Assembly: GCA_040235415.1 (NCBI GenBank)
Contig: JBECKR010000208.1
Location: 1-13,953, forward strand
DNA length: 13,953 nucleotides
From: JBECKR01 sp040235415
Lineage (GTDB): Bacteria > Acidobacteriota > Polarisedimenticolia > Polarisedimenticolales > Polarisedimenticolaceae
Direction of reading: 5' to 3'
The notes under the pieces were generated by a model. The model did not search any database and had not been told where the DNA came from. It saw nothing but the letters and a program-made list of their open reading frames with translations. This document shows positions 1-7,573 of the stretch, piece after piece (position 1 is the first letter of the stretch; each line of letters starts with the position of its first letter). Both the position numbers and the translations under genes were made by a program.

Positions 1-1974
1 GGCGCCGGCACCCGCGGGGGGCGCGGCGCAGGGGGGGCGGGCGGGCGCGCCGGCGCCGTGGTCGTAGGCGCCGGCCCGCAGCGTGTCGAGCCTCCCGAAG
101 TACAGGTTGTACCTCGCGGCTCCCGGCACGGCACCGAACGAGACCTGCAGCGTGCCGTCGGCGAGCCTGCCGGCGCGGACGTCCGGGACCTCCTCCGGGC
201 GGGGCTTCTCCCTGCCGTAGAGGTCGAGCCACGCGGCGTCGAGCTCGACCGCGAAGCCGTCGTTGCCCGGCGTTCCGGCGACGGGGGCCGCCACGACCCG
301 GATCGCGGTCGTCGCCAGGTCGTCGTGCGTCACCGCAGGCCAGTCGTACTCCGCCGCCCCGGGCGCCAAGGTCGGGTTCTTCGTCAACGTCGCCGAGACC
401 TCGCGCGGGCTCGCGACGTTCGGGACCACGAGCAGCTTCTCGGTCGGGTAGTCCGGGTTCGACGCCGGCGCGTTCGGCCCTCCTCCCCCGACGATCGGCG
501 TGTAGAAGTTCCAGTCGGTCGGCGAATAGGCGTGTCCCGGGGGCGCGCGGAACACGCCGGTGGGAGAGGCCTCGACGCGGTAGAAATCGTCGGTCACGAC
601 GCCACTGGTGCGGTACCGGACCCCGGCGACCACCTTGACGATTTCGATCTCGTCGTACCAGTCCGGAAACCCGGAGAAGCGCACCTCCTCCTGGCCGATG
701 CCGAGCCGGATCGACGCCGACGCTCCGCCGTCGGCGTCGTCGAGCGCCGCATCGGGGTTCGTGACGGCGCCGCCCGACCGCGTCTCCCACACGGTCGGCA
801 GGAGCCGGCGAACCCGCCGGAGGAAACCGTAGTCGACGTCCGGAATCGAGCTCCTTTCGGCCGCGTCTCGCGGGCCGAGGTTCGCGCCGCCGAGCGCCTC
901 CCAAACCTTCTCGCGCACGATCGAGTAGCCGGAGCCGTTGGGGTGGATGCCGTCGAACAGGAACCGGCAGATCTGTCCGTCGAAGCCGGAGCAGGCGCCC
1001 TGCTGGTCCTCGCGTGCGAAGTCCGCTGCGACCTCGTTGATGCCGACGCGGCGCGCCTCGCCCCAGGCGAGCTCCCGCAGGATCCGGTTCACGATCGGGA
1101 GCCACCGGCGATGGAACTCGGTCGTGTCCTGCGGGGCGTAGCACGCGTACGCCTCGTTGTCGTACAGCGAGTTCAGCGTGACGTCGACTCCGGGGATCCC
1201 CGCGACGAGCGAGCTCAGGGCCTCCTGGAGGTTCCGGCGGGCGTCGAGGATCTCCGCGGCGGCCTTGTCCGTGTCGGCTTGCGTCGGATTGTCGACGTCG
1301 ACCCCCAGGAGGTCGTTGCCGATCATCGAGATCGTGATCAGCTGCGGCTGCGCGTCGATCATGCGGAAGACGTTGTTGAGATCGTCGTTGTCGTCGACCA
1401 GGAGGTCGTCCGTGTGCTGCCCCTTGACCGCGGCCTGGTCGAGATCGATCGCGGCGCCGGGCGCCGCGCACCGCAGACGGTCGCGGACCTGCAGGCTGTA
1501 CCAGAACGCCGACGAGCCGCACGAGTTCCAGTCGTACGCGATGCTGTCGCCGAGAGAGCTGTAGCGCAGGGTTCCCGCGCGCAGGTGCGCGAGGCCGTGG
1601 TCGAGCTTGCCGAATCGCGGCTGCCCGACCGGCTGGGTGTAGCCCGGGGCGGTCTTCGCGAACAGGTCGAAGCGCGCCGGCGCGAGCCTCCAACCCGCGG
1701 GGTCGACCACCCCGAGGACGTAGCAACCGTCGCCCGGCGCGAACGAGAACGTGCCGTCGGCCGCGGTCGTCGCCGCGGCGTCGATCCCTCCGCCGCCGTC
1801 CGCCACGCCGAGGATCTCCACCGTGACGCCCGCGAGCGCGGGCTCCCCGGGGTCGCGAACGCCGTCCCCGTCGCGGTCCTCGAAGGCGTTTCCCGATACG
1901 GTCTGGGCCCGCGCCGCGGTGATCGCGAGCGCGAGCGCCGCCGCGGCGAGCGCGGCCGCGCGCAGCCCGCTCAC
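1..1974 (-). CDS. Secreted GDSL/SGNH-family esterase with B-like repeat, 3' end cut by window edge
   Basis: Likely a secreted SGNH hydrolase (esterase or lipase; substrate unknown). The visible 658 residues begin with a signal peptide (about 1-25, Ala/Leu-rich core, cleavage near ARAQ). A SdrD B-like or prealbumin-like repeat follows (about 30-105) with an Asp-rich calcium-type motif, EDRDGDGVRDPGEP. The hydrolase domain carries block I GDSI with Ser144, block III GND with Asn220, and block V DGIH with Asp341 and His344, so the catalytic set looks complete. The region after about 370 is beta-rich and ends in a fibronectin-like stretch (near YNLYFG) followed by a Pro/Ala/Cys-rich tail that runs off the edge. 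The GTG start overlaps the stop codon of the upstream gene (GTGA at 1974-1971), which suggests translational coupling. Cell-surface or extracellular location is inferred from the signal peptide; the family assignment is firm, the substrate is not. Confidence 0.87.
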   Translation of the reverse strand, partial: MSGLRAAALAAAALALAITAARAQTVSGNAFEDRDGDGVRDPGEPALAGVTVEILGVADGGGGIDAAATTAADGTFSFAPGDGCYVLGVVDPAGWRLAPARFDLFAKTAPGYTQPVGQPRFGKLDHGLAHLRAGTLRYSSLGDSIAYDWNSCGSSAFWYSLQVRDRLRCAAPGAAIDLDQAAVKGQHTDDLLVDDNDDLNNVFRMIDAQPQLITISMIGNDLLGVDVDNPTQADTDKAAAEILDARRNLQEALSSLVAGIPGVDVTLNSLYDNEAYACYAPQDTTEFHRRWLPIVNRILRELAWGEARRVGINEVAADFAREDQQGACSGFDGQICRFLFDGIHPNGSGYSIVREKVWEALGGANLGPRDAAERSSIPDVDYGFLRRVRRLLPTVWETRSGGAVTNPDAALDDADGGASASIRLGIGQEEVRFSGFPDWYDEIEIVKVVAGVRYRTSGVVTDDFYRVEASPTGVFRAPPGHAYSPTDWNFYTPIVGGGGPNAPASNPDYPTEKLLVVPNVASPREVSATLTKNPTLAPGAAEYDWPAVTHDDLATTAIRVVAAPVAGTPGNDGFAVELDAAWLDLYGREKPRPEEVPDVRAGRLADGTLQVSFGAVPGAARYNLYFGRLDTLRAGAYDHGAGAPARPPCAAPPAGAGA

Positions 1975-2471
1975 CGCTCCCTCGCGAACGTCCGGTGCAG
2001 CACGTACCCGCCGGTCGCGCGCCCGTCGCGGATCAGCGTGACGGTGACCGTGCCCACGAGGGCGTCGGAGCCGTCGGGCGCGTACGCCTCCTCGATCTCG
2101 AGGACGACGCCGCTCCCCGCCGGCTCGGCGCGATAGCGCACCCGGATCCCGCCGGCGGGGTCGAGATCCGCCGCGAGCAGCTCGATCGGCGCCGGCCCGT
2201 CCTCGGCGACGAACGACGGCCAGGGCAGTGCCGGTGCGTCGACGTCGCGGAACCACATCCGGCCCCGGATTCGGCCCGCCACCTCCGTGAGCTCGAGCCA
2301 GACACGGTTGTCGGCGGCCGCCAGATTGGCCGCGCCGTCGCCGTATGTCTCGGTCTCGAGGCGCCAGCGGCCGTCGATCGGGCCCGCCGCGGACGACGCC
2401 GTCCCCGCGACCGCCACGATCGCGAGCGCCAGCGCGAAGCCGAGCGAGCTCGAAGCTCTCGGCGCGATCAC
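1971..2471 (-). CDS. Small secreted protein of unknown function
   Basis: I do not recognise this 166-residue protein. It has a clear N-terminal signal peptide (about 1-29, hydrophobic core FALALAIVAVAG, small residues at TASSAAG). The mature part alternates hydrophobic and charged residues (for example GRWRLETETYG, NRVWLELTEV, GRIRGRMWF), as expected of a beta-barrel or beta-sandwich, perhaps lipocalin-like, but no catalytic motif is visible. The GTG start was chosen because AGGAGG lies 4 nt upstream and because the signal peptide begins here. It is the first gene of a minus-strand unit: its TGA overlaps the GTG start of the GDSL hydrolase, so the two are probably made together and both exported. 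It may be an accessory or partner protein of the esterase, but that is inference from context only. Confidence 0.75.
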   Translation of the reverse strand: MIAPRASSSLGFALALAIVAVAGTASSAAGPIDGRWRLETETYGDGAANLAAADNRVWLELTEVAGRIRGRMWFRDVDAPALPWPSFVAEDGPAPIELLAADLDPAGGIRVRYRAEPAGSGVVLEIEEAYAPDGSDALVGTVTVTLIRDGRATGGYVLHRTFARER

Positions 2472-2494
2472 GACACCTCCTCGAAAAGATGCCC

Positions 2495-2525
2495 AGGATA
2501 TACGCCCCGACCGCGGCCGCGGCAA
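2495..2525 (-). promoter_or_regulatory. Candidate promoter of the secreted-protein/GDSL unit
   Basis: On the minus strand TTGCCG (2525-2520) and TATATC (2502-2497) are separated by 17 bp, a sigma-70-like arrangement with 4/6 matches in each hexamer. The overlapping hexamer TATCCT (2500-2495) ends exactly 23 nt before the GTG start at 2471. Confidence 0.4.
2511..2522. repeat. Perfect 12-bp palindrome between divergent promoters
   Basis: CCGCGGCCGCGG is fully self-complementary and lies between the two candidate -10 boxes of the divergent genes at 2471 and 2572. It could be an operator for both, but GC-only palindromes are common in DNA of this composition. Confidence 0.3.
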
Positions 2526-2542
2526 CGAGCGGTGCGCTCGGA

Positions 2543-2548
2543 TACACT
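2543..2548 (+). promoter_or_regulatory. Candidate -10 box upstream of the short-chain dehydrogenase
   Basis: TACACT lies 23 nt before the ATG at 2572, within GGATACAC, which resembles GGATATAC at 2496-2503. No convincing -35 element is visible. AGGAGG at 2561-2566, 5 nt before the ATG, is the ribosome binding site. Confidence 0.35.
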
Positions 2549-2571
2549 GCCGGGACCGGTAGGAGGACGCG

Positions 2572-3360
2572 ATGGGACGACTCGAGGGAAGGACCGTGTT
2601 CGTGACGGGCGCGAGCAGCGGCATCGGCGCGGCCTGCGCGCGGCGGTTCGCTCGCGAGGGCTCGAGGCTGCTGCTCGCGGCGCGGCGACGACCGCGGCTC
2701 GAGGCGATGGCGCCCGGGCTCCTCGCCGAAGGCGCGCTCGAGGTCCGCACGCTCGAGCTCGACGTCCGCGACGCGGGGGCCGTCGCGGCCGCGGTCGCGG
2801 GGTTGCCGGAGGAATGGCGAGCGATCGACGTTCTCGTCAACAACGCCGGCCTCTCACGCGGGCTCGACAAGCTCCACGAAGGATCACTCGACGACTGGAA
2901 CGAGATGATCGACACGAACGTCAAGGGTCTGCTGCACGTCGACCGCGCCGTCGTCCCGGGCATGGTGTCGCGGGGCTCCGGAACCGTGATCCACGTCGGC
3001 TCGATCGCCGGTCGCCAGGTCTATCCCGGGGGGAACGTGTACTGCGCGACGAAGCACGCCGTCCGCGCACTGACCGACGGCCTGCGGCTCGACCTGCTCG
3101 GTACGGGCGTCCGGGTCGTGTCCGTCGATCCCGGCCTCGTCGACACGGAGTTCAGCGAAGTCCGATTCCACGGCGACGCCGATCGGGCGCGCGCGACCTA
3201 CCGCGGCATGACGCCGCTCGACGGCGCGGACGTGGCCGAGATCGTCGCATTCGCGGCCTCGCTGCCGGACCGCGTCGTGCTCGCAGAAGCGCTCGTGCTG
3301 CCGGTCGACCAGGCCTCGGCGGTCCACGTCCACCGGCGCCGAACTCGCGCCGGCCCTTGA
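2572..3360 (+). CDS. ydfG: YdfG-like short-chain dehydrogenase/reductase
   Basis: A 262-residue classical SDR, likely a cytoplasmic NADP-dependent oxidoreductase acting on 3-hydroxy acids such as serine or 3-hydroxypropionate, by resemblance to Escherichia coli YdfG. The Rossmann motif TGASSGIG is at 12-19, followed by basic residues (AARRR, 36-40) that favour NADP(H). NNAG is at 90-93, and the catalytic set is Asn116, Ser144, Tyr157 and Lys161. YdfG-specific stretches recur in order: LPEEW..IDVLVNNAGL, IDTNVKGL, GGNVY.ATK, VDPGLV.TEFS.VRF, and a C-terminal PVDQ...VHVHR. Length matches the family with a short extra Arg-rich tail. The start is supported by AGGAGG 5 nt upstream. It is transcribed away from the GDSL unit; the following gene starts 50 bp later and may be co-transcribed, although there is no obvious functional link. 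The exact substrate is inferred from the family. Confidence 0.88.
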   Translation: MGRLEGRTVFVTGASSGIGAACARRFAREGSRLLLAARRRPRLEAMAPGLLAEGALEVRTLELDVRDAGAVAAAVAGLPEEWRAIDVLVNNAGLSRGLDKLHEGSLDDWNEMIDTNVKGLLHVDRAVVPGMVSRGSGTVIHVGSIAGRQVYPGGNVYCATKHAVRALTDGLRLDLLGTGVRVVSVDPGLVDTEFSEVRFHGDADRARATYRGMTPLDGADVAEIVAFAASLPDRVVLAEALVLPVDQASAVHVHRRRTRAGP

Positions 3361-3410
3361 CGCCGGGCCGCGACGCCGTTAAACCGGGTCGAGCCTCCCG
3401 GGGGGAAGAG

Positions 3411-5450
3411 ATGCTCCGACGATCCTCGAACGCCGTCCGCGCCGTCGTCGCGGCGGCGCTGCTCGCGCTTCCGTACGGCGGCGGGCCCGCCGGCGACGAG
3501 CCGGTCGAATCGAAGCTCGTCGAGAAGGCCACGAGCCGGCTCGGCCAGCTCGACGTCAGCGTCACCGGGCCGGAGACGGTCATCTCGAATCTCGGGCCCG
3601 ACGACTTCGAGCTCCGCGTCGGCGGCCGTTACATCGAGAAGCTGATCGTGGACCGCGTCTGCCGGAGCCCGGCGGCGGCGGCCGGAGCCGCGGAGGGCGA
3701 ACCCACGCGGGAGAAGGCGTCCTCCCCCGCCCCGGCGCCCGCCCCGGCGCAGACGCCGGCGACCGTCGTGTTCTACTTCGACCAGCCGCATCTCACGATG
3801 CGCGGCTACCACCGCGCGGTCGAGCTCGCGCGCGGGATGGTCGACACCCTGTTCGACGGCACCACGCGGGGCATGGTGGTGTACAGCGGCCGGACTCTCG
3901 AGATCCTGGCCGACATGACCGACGATCCCGCGAAGATCCGGGCCGCGCTCGACCGCGTCGCGTCCGACCGGACGATGTTCGATCCGTTCGCGATGCTCGA
4001 GGACGGCCGCATCGAGTCGGTCATGGACGAGATCCAGAAGGTCGGCACCGACGCGGCGCTCGCGCTCGCGAAGCGCTACCAGGCGGAGGACCGCTGGCGC
4101 GCCGAGCGCTCGTTGCAGCGCATCTCCATGATCCTGGGTCGGCTCGCCGACCTCGATCCGCCGAAGGCGTTCGTGTACTTCGGCGACACGCTGCGCGCGA
4201 ACCCGGGCCAGCACTACGTCGCGCTGTTCTCGCGCTCGTTGACCGGCGAGCACGAGAGCCCGAGCGTCACCGCCATGGACACCCGCGCCGAGCTCGAGGG
4301 CCTGACCTTCGACGGCGTCTACGACGAGGCTTCCGCGGTCGGCGTCCGGTTCTACCCGGTGCAGGCCCAGGGGCTGCCCGGAGAGGCCGCGACGTCCCGA
4401 CCGCTGCCGAACACACGCTGGCGAGACGCCGAGTCGACCCTGTCGGCGTTCGCGCTCGAGACGGGGGGGCAGGCGTTCCTCGGGGGGGTCTCGGCGAAGA
4501 AGATCGTCTCGCGCATCGAGGAGGACCTGTCCTGCCTGTACCTCGTGAGCTTCGACGTCGCGGGACTCCCGCTCGACCAGCCGCTCCCGGTCCGCCTCAC
4601 CACCAAGCGCGAGGGCGTTCGGCTGCAGACCCGCGGGCGGCTCGTGATCCAGAGCGAGGCCGCGCGACGCACCCAGCGGCTCCTGGCGGCGTTCGCGACG
4701 GCGACGGACGGGAGCGATTCGGCGCTCGCCGGAGCCGTCGTCCCGGCGGACTACGCCGACGGGCGCTTCCGAGCGCTCGTGCAGGTCACCATTCCGGGAA
4801 CGGAGGTCCCCGGTGCGACCTGGGACATCGGCGCCTCGCTCGTGGCCAGCGGGCGGGTGCGGGACGACGGGGCGGAGCGGATCACCGCGGCCACGCCGGG
4901 CGTGCGGGTCGTGTTCGAGAAGATCATGGAATTCCCCCCGGGGCCGTACGAGCTTCACGCGGTCGCGCACGAGAGCGTCACGGACCGTACGTTCTCGAGC
5001 CTCATCCCGGGTGTGTGGCCGAATCCCGACGACGTTTCGGCGTCGGTCTCGTCGATCGCGGTGCTCCAGCCGGACGATGCCGCGTTCGTGCGCGACGGCG
5101 TGCTCGAGAAATCCGGCGCGCTGGCGCGCTCCGGTGACGATCCGATCCGCGTGGAACGGCCGACGGCGTTCCTCGCGCTGGTGTGCCGCGGCCCCGGCCG
5201 GGGGCGCCGGCTGCGGGTCGAGCGCACGCTATCGGGCGAGGCCGAGGTCGGGTTCGACCCGATCGAGATGGACCTCCGAAAGAACCGCTGCGCACAGGTT
5301 CGCGACCTCGTCCGGGCCCGGACCCTCGGTCCCGGCCGGTTCGTGTTCGCGGTCCGCGTACTCGACGGCAAGACGCCGGTCGCGGAGCAGAGCGTGACGT
5401 TCGACGCCGTCGGGGAGCCCGGCGACGGTCGGGCGAGCGGGGACGGCTGA
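3411..5450 (+). CDS. Secreted VWFA-related Acidobacterial-type protein
   Basis: A 679-residue exported protein. Residues 1-27 form a signal peptide (LRRSSNAVR then an Ala/Leu core). Residues 45-82 match the N-terminal module of the Acidobacterial VWFA-related family, with LDVSV and a GPDDFELRVGG motif. A Pro/Ala linker (about 96-117) leads to a von Willebrand A-like domain (about 118-380) that closes with ETGGQAF (350-356) and CLYLVSF (375-381), both typical positions in that family. The expected metal-site DxSxS is FDQPHL (123-128), so the MIDAS appears degenerate. A helical, charged insertion covers about 200-245, and the C-terminal half (about 430-670) looks like beta-sandwich modules. No enzyme activity is implied; members are thought to act in adhesion or protein interaction outside the cytoplasm. 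GGGGGGAAGAG just before the ATG is an imperfect ribosome site, but the signal peptide fixes the start. Two G7 tracts lie in the coding sequence (4463-4469, 4482-4488). Confidence 0.85.
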   Translation: MLRRSSNAVRAVVAAALLALPYGGGPAGDEPVESKLVEKATSRLGQLDVSVTGPETVISNLGPDDFELRVGGRYIEKLIVDRVCRSPAAAAGAAEGEPTREKASSPAPAPAPAQTPATVVFYFDQPHLTMRGYHRAVELARGMVDTLFDGTTRGMVVYSGRTLEILADMTDDPAKIRAALDRVASDRTMFDPFAMLEDGRIESVMDEIQKVGTDAALALAKRYQAEDRWRAERSLQRISMILGRLADLDPPKAFVYFGDTLRANPGQHYVALFSRSLTGEHESPSVTAMDTRAELEGLTFDGVYDEASAVGVRFYPVQAQGLPGEAATSRPLPNTRWRDAESTLSAFALETGGQAFLGGVSAKKIVSRIEEDLSCLYLVSFDVAGLPLDQPLPVRLTTKREGVRLQTRGRLVIQSEAARRTQRLLAAFATATDGSDSALAGAVVPADYADGRFRALVQVTIPGTEVPGATWDIGASLVASGRVRDDGAERITAATPGVRVVFEKIMEFPPGPYELHAVAHESVTDRTFSSLIPGVWPNPDDVSASVSSIAVLQPDDAAFVRDGVLEKSGALARSGDDPIRVERPTAFLALVCRGPGRGRRLRVERTLSGEAEVGFDPIEMDLRKNRCAQVRDLVRARTLGPGRFVFAVRVLDGKTPVAEQSVTFDAVGEPGDGRASGDG

Positions 5451-5460
5451 GAGCGTGGTG

Positions 5461-5466
5461 TATCCT
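5461..5466 (+). promoter_or_regulatory. Candidate -10 box upstream of the yyaL-type gene
   Basis: TATCCT lies 23 nt before the ATG at 5490 and 10 nt after the stop of the upstream gene. There is no clear -35 hexamer, so this is suggestive only. It may give the yyaL-TerC pair its own transcript. Confidence 0.3.
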
Positions 5467-5484
5467 CCTCGCTCGACACGAGGA
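5466..5484 (+). promoter_or_regulatory. Short hairpin covering the ribosome binding site of the yyaL-type gene
   Basis: TCCTCG (5466-5471) and CGAGGA (5479-5484) can pair with a 7-nt loop. The 3' arm contains the only Shine-Dalgarno-like sequence (GAGGA) upstream of the ATG at 5490, so the stem would hide it. Six base pairs is modest. Confidence 0.3.
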
Positions 5485-5489
5485 TCCCC

Positions 5490-7556
5490 ATGGCGAGCCC
5501 GAGGAACCGCCTGGCCGGCGAGACCAGCCCGTACCTTCTGCAGCACGCCAGAAACCCGGTCGACTGGTACCCGTGGGGCGACGAGGCTTTCGAGGCAGCC
5601 CGCCGCGAGGACCGTCCGATCTTCCTTTCGATCGGCTACGCCGCGTGCCACTGGTGCCACGTCATGGAGCGGGAGTCCTTCGAGGACCCCGCGATCGCGG
5701 CGATCCTCAATCGGAACTTCGTCGCGATCAAGGTGGATCGCGAGGAGCGGCCCGATCTCGACGAGATCTACATGAGCGCGGTGCAGCTCATGACGCGGCA
5801 CGGCGGATGGCCGCTGAGCGTGTTCCTGACGCCGGACGGAAGACCGTTCCTCGGCGGCACGTACTTCCCGCCGGAGACGACGCCGGGGCGGATCGGGTTC
5901 CCCGACCTGCTCGAGCGTGTCCGGACGGCGTGGTCCGAGCGGCGCGGCGACATCGAGCGCGCGGCGGGCGAGGTCCTGGAACACCTCCGCACGGTCGCGG
6001 ACGGCGGGACCGGAGGAGGCTCGGGCGGGCCGGTCGGCCGGACCGACGCCGCCGCGGCCGCCTATCAGCTCTCCGAGCGCTTCGACGTCGAGCACGGCGG
6101 GTTCGGGCCGGCGCCGAAGTTCCCGCCGGACCAGGCGCTCGCCTTCCTGCTGCGGGAGCACGCCGCCGGCGGAGAGGCGATGCCGCTCCGCATGGTGGAG
6201 ACGACCCTCGACGCGATGGCGCTCGGCGGGATGTACGACCACGTCGGGGGTGGCTTCGCGCGCTACAGCGTCGACGAGCGGTGGCTCGTGCCGCACTTCG
6301 AGAAGATGCTCTACAACCAGGCCCTCCTCGTGCCGGTGTACGTCGACGCGCACCTCGTCACCGGGAAGCCGCTGTACCGCCGGGTCGCGCTCGAGACGCT
6401 CGACTTCGTGCGACGCGAGCTCCGCGACCCGACGGGCGGTCTGTGGTCCTCGCTCGACGCCGACAGCGAGGGCGAGGAGGGCCGGTTCTACCTCTGGACG
6501 CCGGAGGAGGTCCGCGACCTCCTCGGTCGCGAGGACGCCGAGGCGTTCTGCCGGATCTACGACGTGACCCCGGGCGGCAACTTCGAGGGTCGCAGCATTC
6601 CGAACCTGCTCGGGGGCGACGTCGGCACGCACGCCGCGGAGCTCGGCGTGCCCGCGGATGCGCTCGAAGCGCGCATGGCCTCCGCCCGCGCCCGGCTGCT
6701 CGAGGCCCGCGCGCGCCGTACCCGGCCCGCGACCGACGACAAGGTCTTGACGGCGTGGAACGGGCTCATGGTGACGGCGTTCAGCCGGGGAGCGCAGGCG
6801 TTCGGACGACCCGAGGACGTCGGCTCGGCGCGGGCGGCCGCGGATTTCGCCCTCGCCCACCAGACCCGACACGACCGGCTCCTGGCCTCCTACCGCGACG
6901 GCGTGTCGCGGCTCAACGGATACCTCGACGACCACGCCTTCCTGGCCCGCGGCCTCGTCGACCTCTACGAAACCTGCTTCGAGCGTCGCTACCTCGACCG
7001 CGCCGCCGCGCTCGCGCGGGCGATGCTGCGGCACTTCGAGGACGGAGAGCGGGGCGGGTTCTGGTTCACGTCGGACGACCACGAGACCGTCCTCGCGCGG
7101 GTCAAGAGCGCCCACGACGGCGCGCTCCCCGCGGGCGCCGGTGTGGCGGTCGAGGTCCTCGCGCGTCTCGGCGCCCTGCTCGACGACGACGCCCTGCGCT
7201 CGGGCGCGCGGCGCGCGCTCGAGGCGTACCGCCCGTCCGTCGAGCGCATGGCGTCGGCCCACGCCTCGCTGCTGATCGCCGCGGCGGCCGCGGGTCCCGA
7301 TCTGCGGGAGGTCGCGATCGTCGGCCGGCCCTCCGATCCCCGCACGGCGGCGCTCATCGCGCGCGCTCACAGGCGGTTCCTGCCGCAACGCGTGATCGCC
7401 ATGGCCGACCCGGACGGCACGGGAGAACGACTTCCGTGGCTTCGCGGCAAGTCCACCGTCGGCGGGGTCCCCGCGGCCTGGGTGTGCCGCGAATACGCCT
7501 GCAGCGCCCCGGTGACCGATCCCGACGATCTCGACCGCCTCCTGCGGGGCGCCTGA
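5490..7556 (+). CDS. yyaL: YyaL-type thioredoxin domain protein (DUF255, six-hairpin glycosidase-like)
   Basis: A 688-residue member of the YyaL/SPATA20 family. The N-terminal thioredoxin-like domain (about 1-170) shows the family hallmarks SPYLLQHARNPVDWYPWG (13-30), the CxxC site ACHWCHVM with Cys53 and Cys56, VDREERPDLD (82-91), and the GGWP loop with the cis-proline at 108. The remainder resembles an alpha/alpha six-hairpin sugar-binding domain, with conserved stretches GGGFARYSVD, PHFEKMLYNQA and DDKVLTAWNGLM. No signal peptide is present, so it is cytoplasmic. The biochemical role of the family is unsettled; a redox role or a sugar epimerase-like activity has been suggested from the fold. 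Length is normal. The TerC-family gene starts 17 bp downstream, which indicates an operon. Confidence 0.93.
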   Translation: MASPRNRLAGETSPYLLQHARNPVDWYPWGDEAFEAARREDRPIFLSIGYAACHWCHVMERESFEDPAIAAILNRNFVAIKVDREERPDLDEIYMSAVQLMTRHGGWPLSVFLTPDGRPFLGGTYFPPETTPGRIGFPDLLERVRTAWSERRGDIERAAGEVLEHLRTVADGGTGGGSGGPVGRTDAAAAAYQLSERFDVEHGGFGPAPKFPPDQALAFLLREHAAGGEAMPLRMVETTLDAMALGGMYDHVGGGFARYSVDERWLVPHFEKMLYNQALLVPVYVDAHLVTGKPLYRRVALETLDFVRRELRDPTGGLWSSLDADSEGEEGRFYLWTPEEVRDLLGREDAEAFCRIYDVTPGGNFEGRSIPNLLGGDVGTHAAELGVPADALEARMASARARLLEARARRTRPATDDKVLTAWNGLMVTAFSRGAQAFGRPEDVGSARAAADFALAHQTRHDRLLASYRDGVSRLNGYLDDHAFLARGLVDLYETCFERRYLDRAAALARAMLRHFEDGERGGFWFTSDDHETVLARVKSAHDGALPAGAGVAVEVLARLGALLDDDALRSGARRALEAYRPSVERMASAHASLLIAAAAAGPDLREVAIVGRPSDPRTAALIARAHRRFLPQRVIAMADPDGTGERLPWLRGKSTVGGVPAAWVCREYACSAPVTDPDDLDRLLRGA

Positions 7557-7573
7557 GGGCGGACGGAGCGCGC

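Noticed and set aside
58..2136. Long open frame on the plus strand across the esterase gene
   Set aside because: It is Arg/Val/Asp-rich with no recognisable domain and lies opposite a gene with signal peptide and catalytic motifs. Such antisense frames stay open by chance in very GC-rich DNA.
1995..3410. In-frame open extension upstream of the VWFA-related gene
   Set aside because: It crosses the divergent promoter region and the dehydrogenase gene in another frame; the signal peptide fixes the real start at 3411.
3724..3755. Tandem Pro-Ala coding repeat as a mobile or CRISPR-like repeat
   Set aside because: It is a short in-frame protein linker between two domains.
5229..7388. 719-codon open frame opposite the yyaL-type gene
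   Set aside because: It has shadow composition and no motifs; the opposite strand holds a full-length recognised family member.
7557..7573. Manganese (yybP-ykoY) riboswitch before the TerC-family gene
   Set aside because: The gap is only 17 bp, far too short for that RNA.
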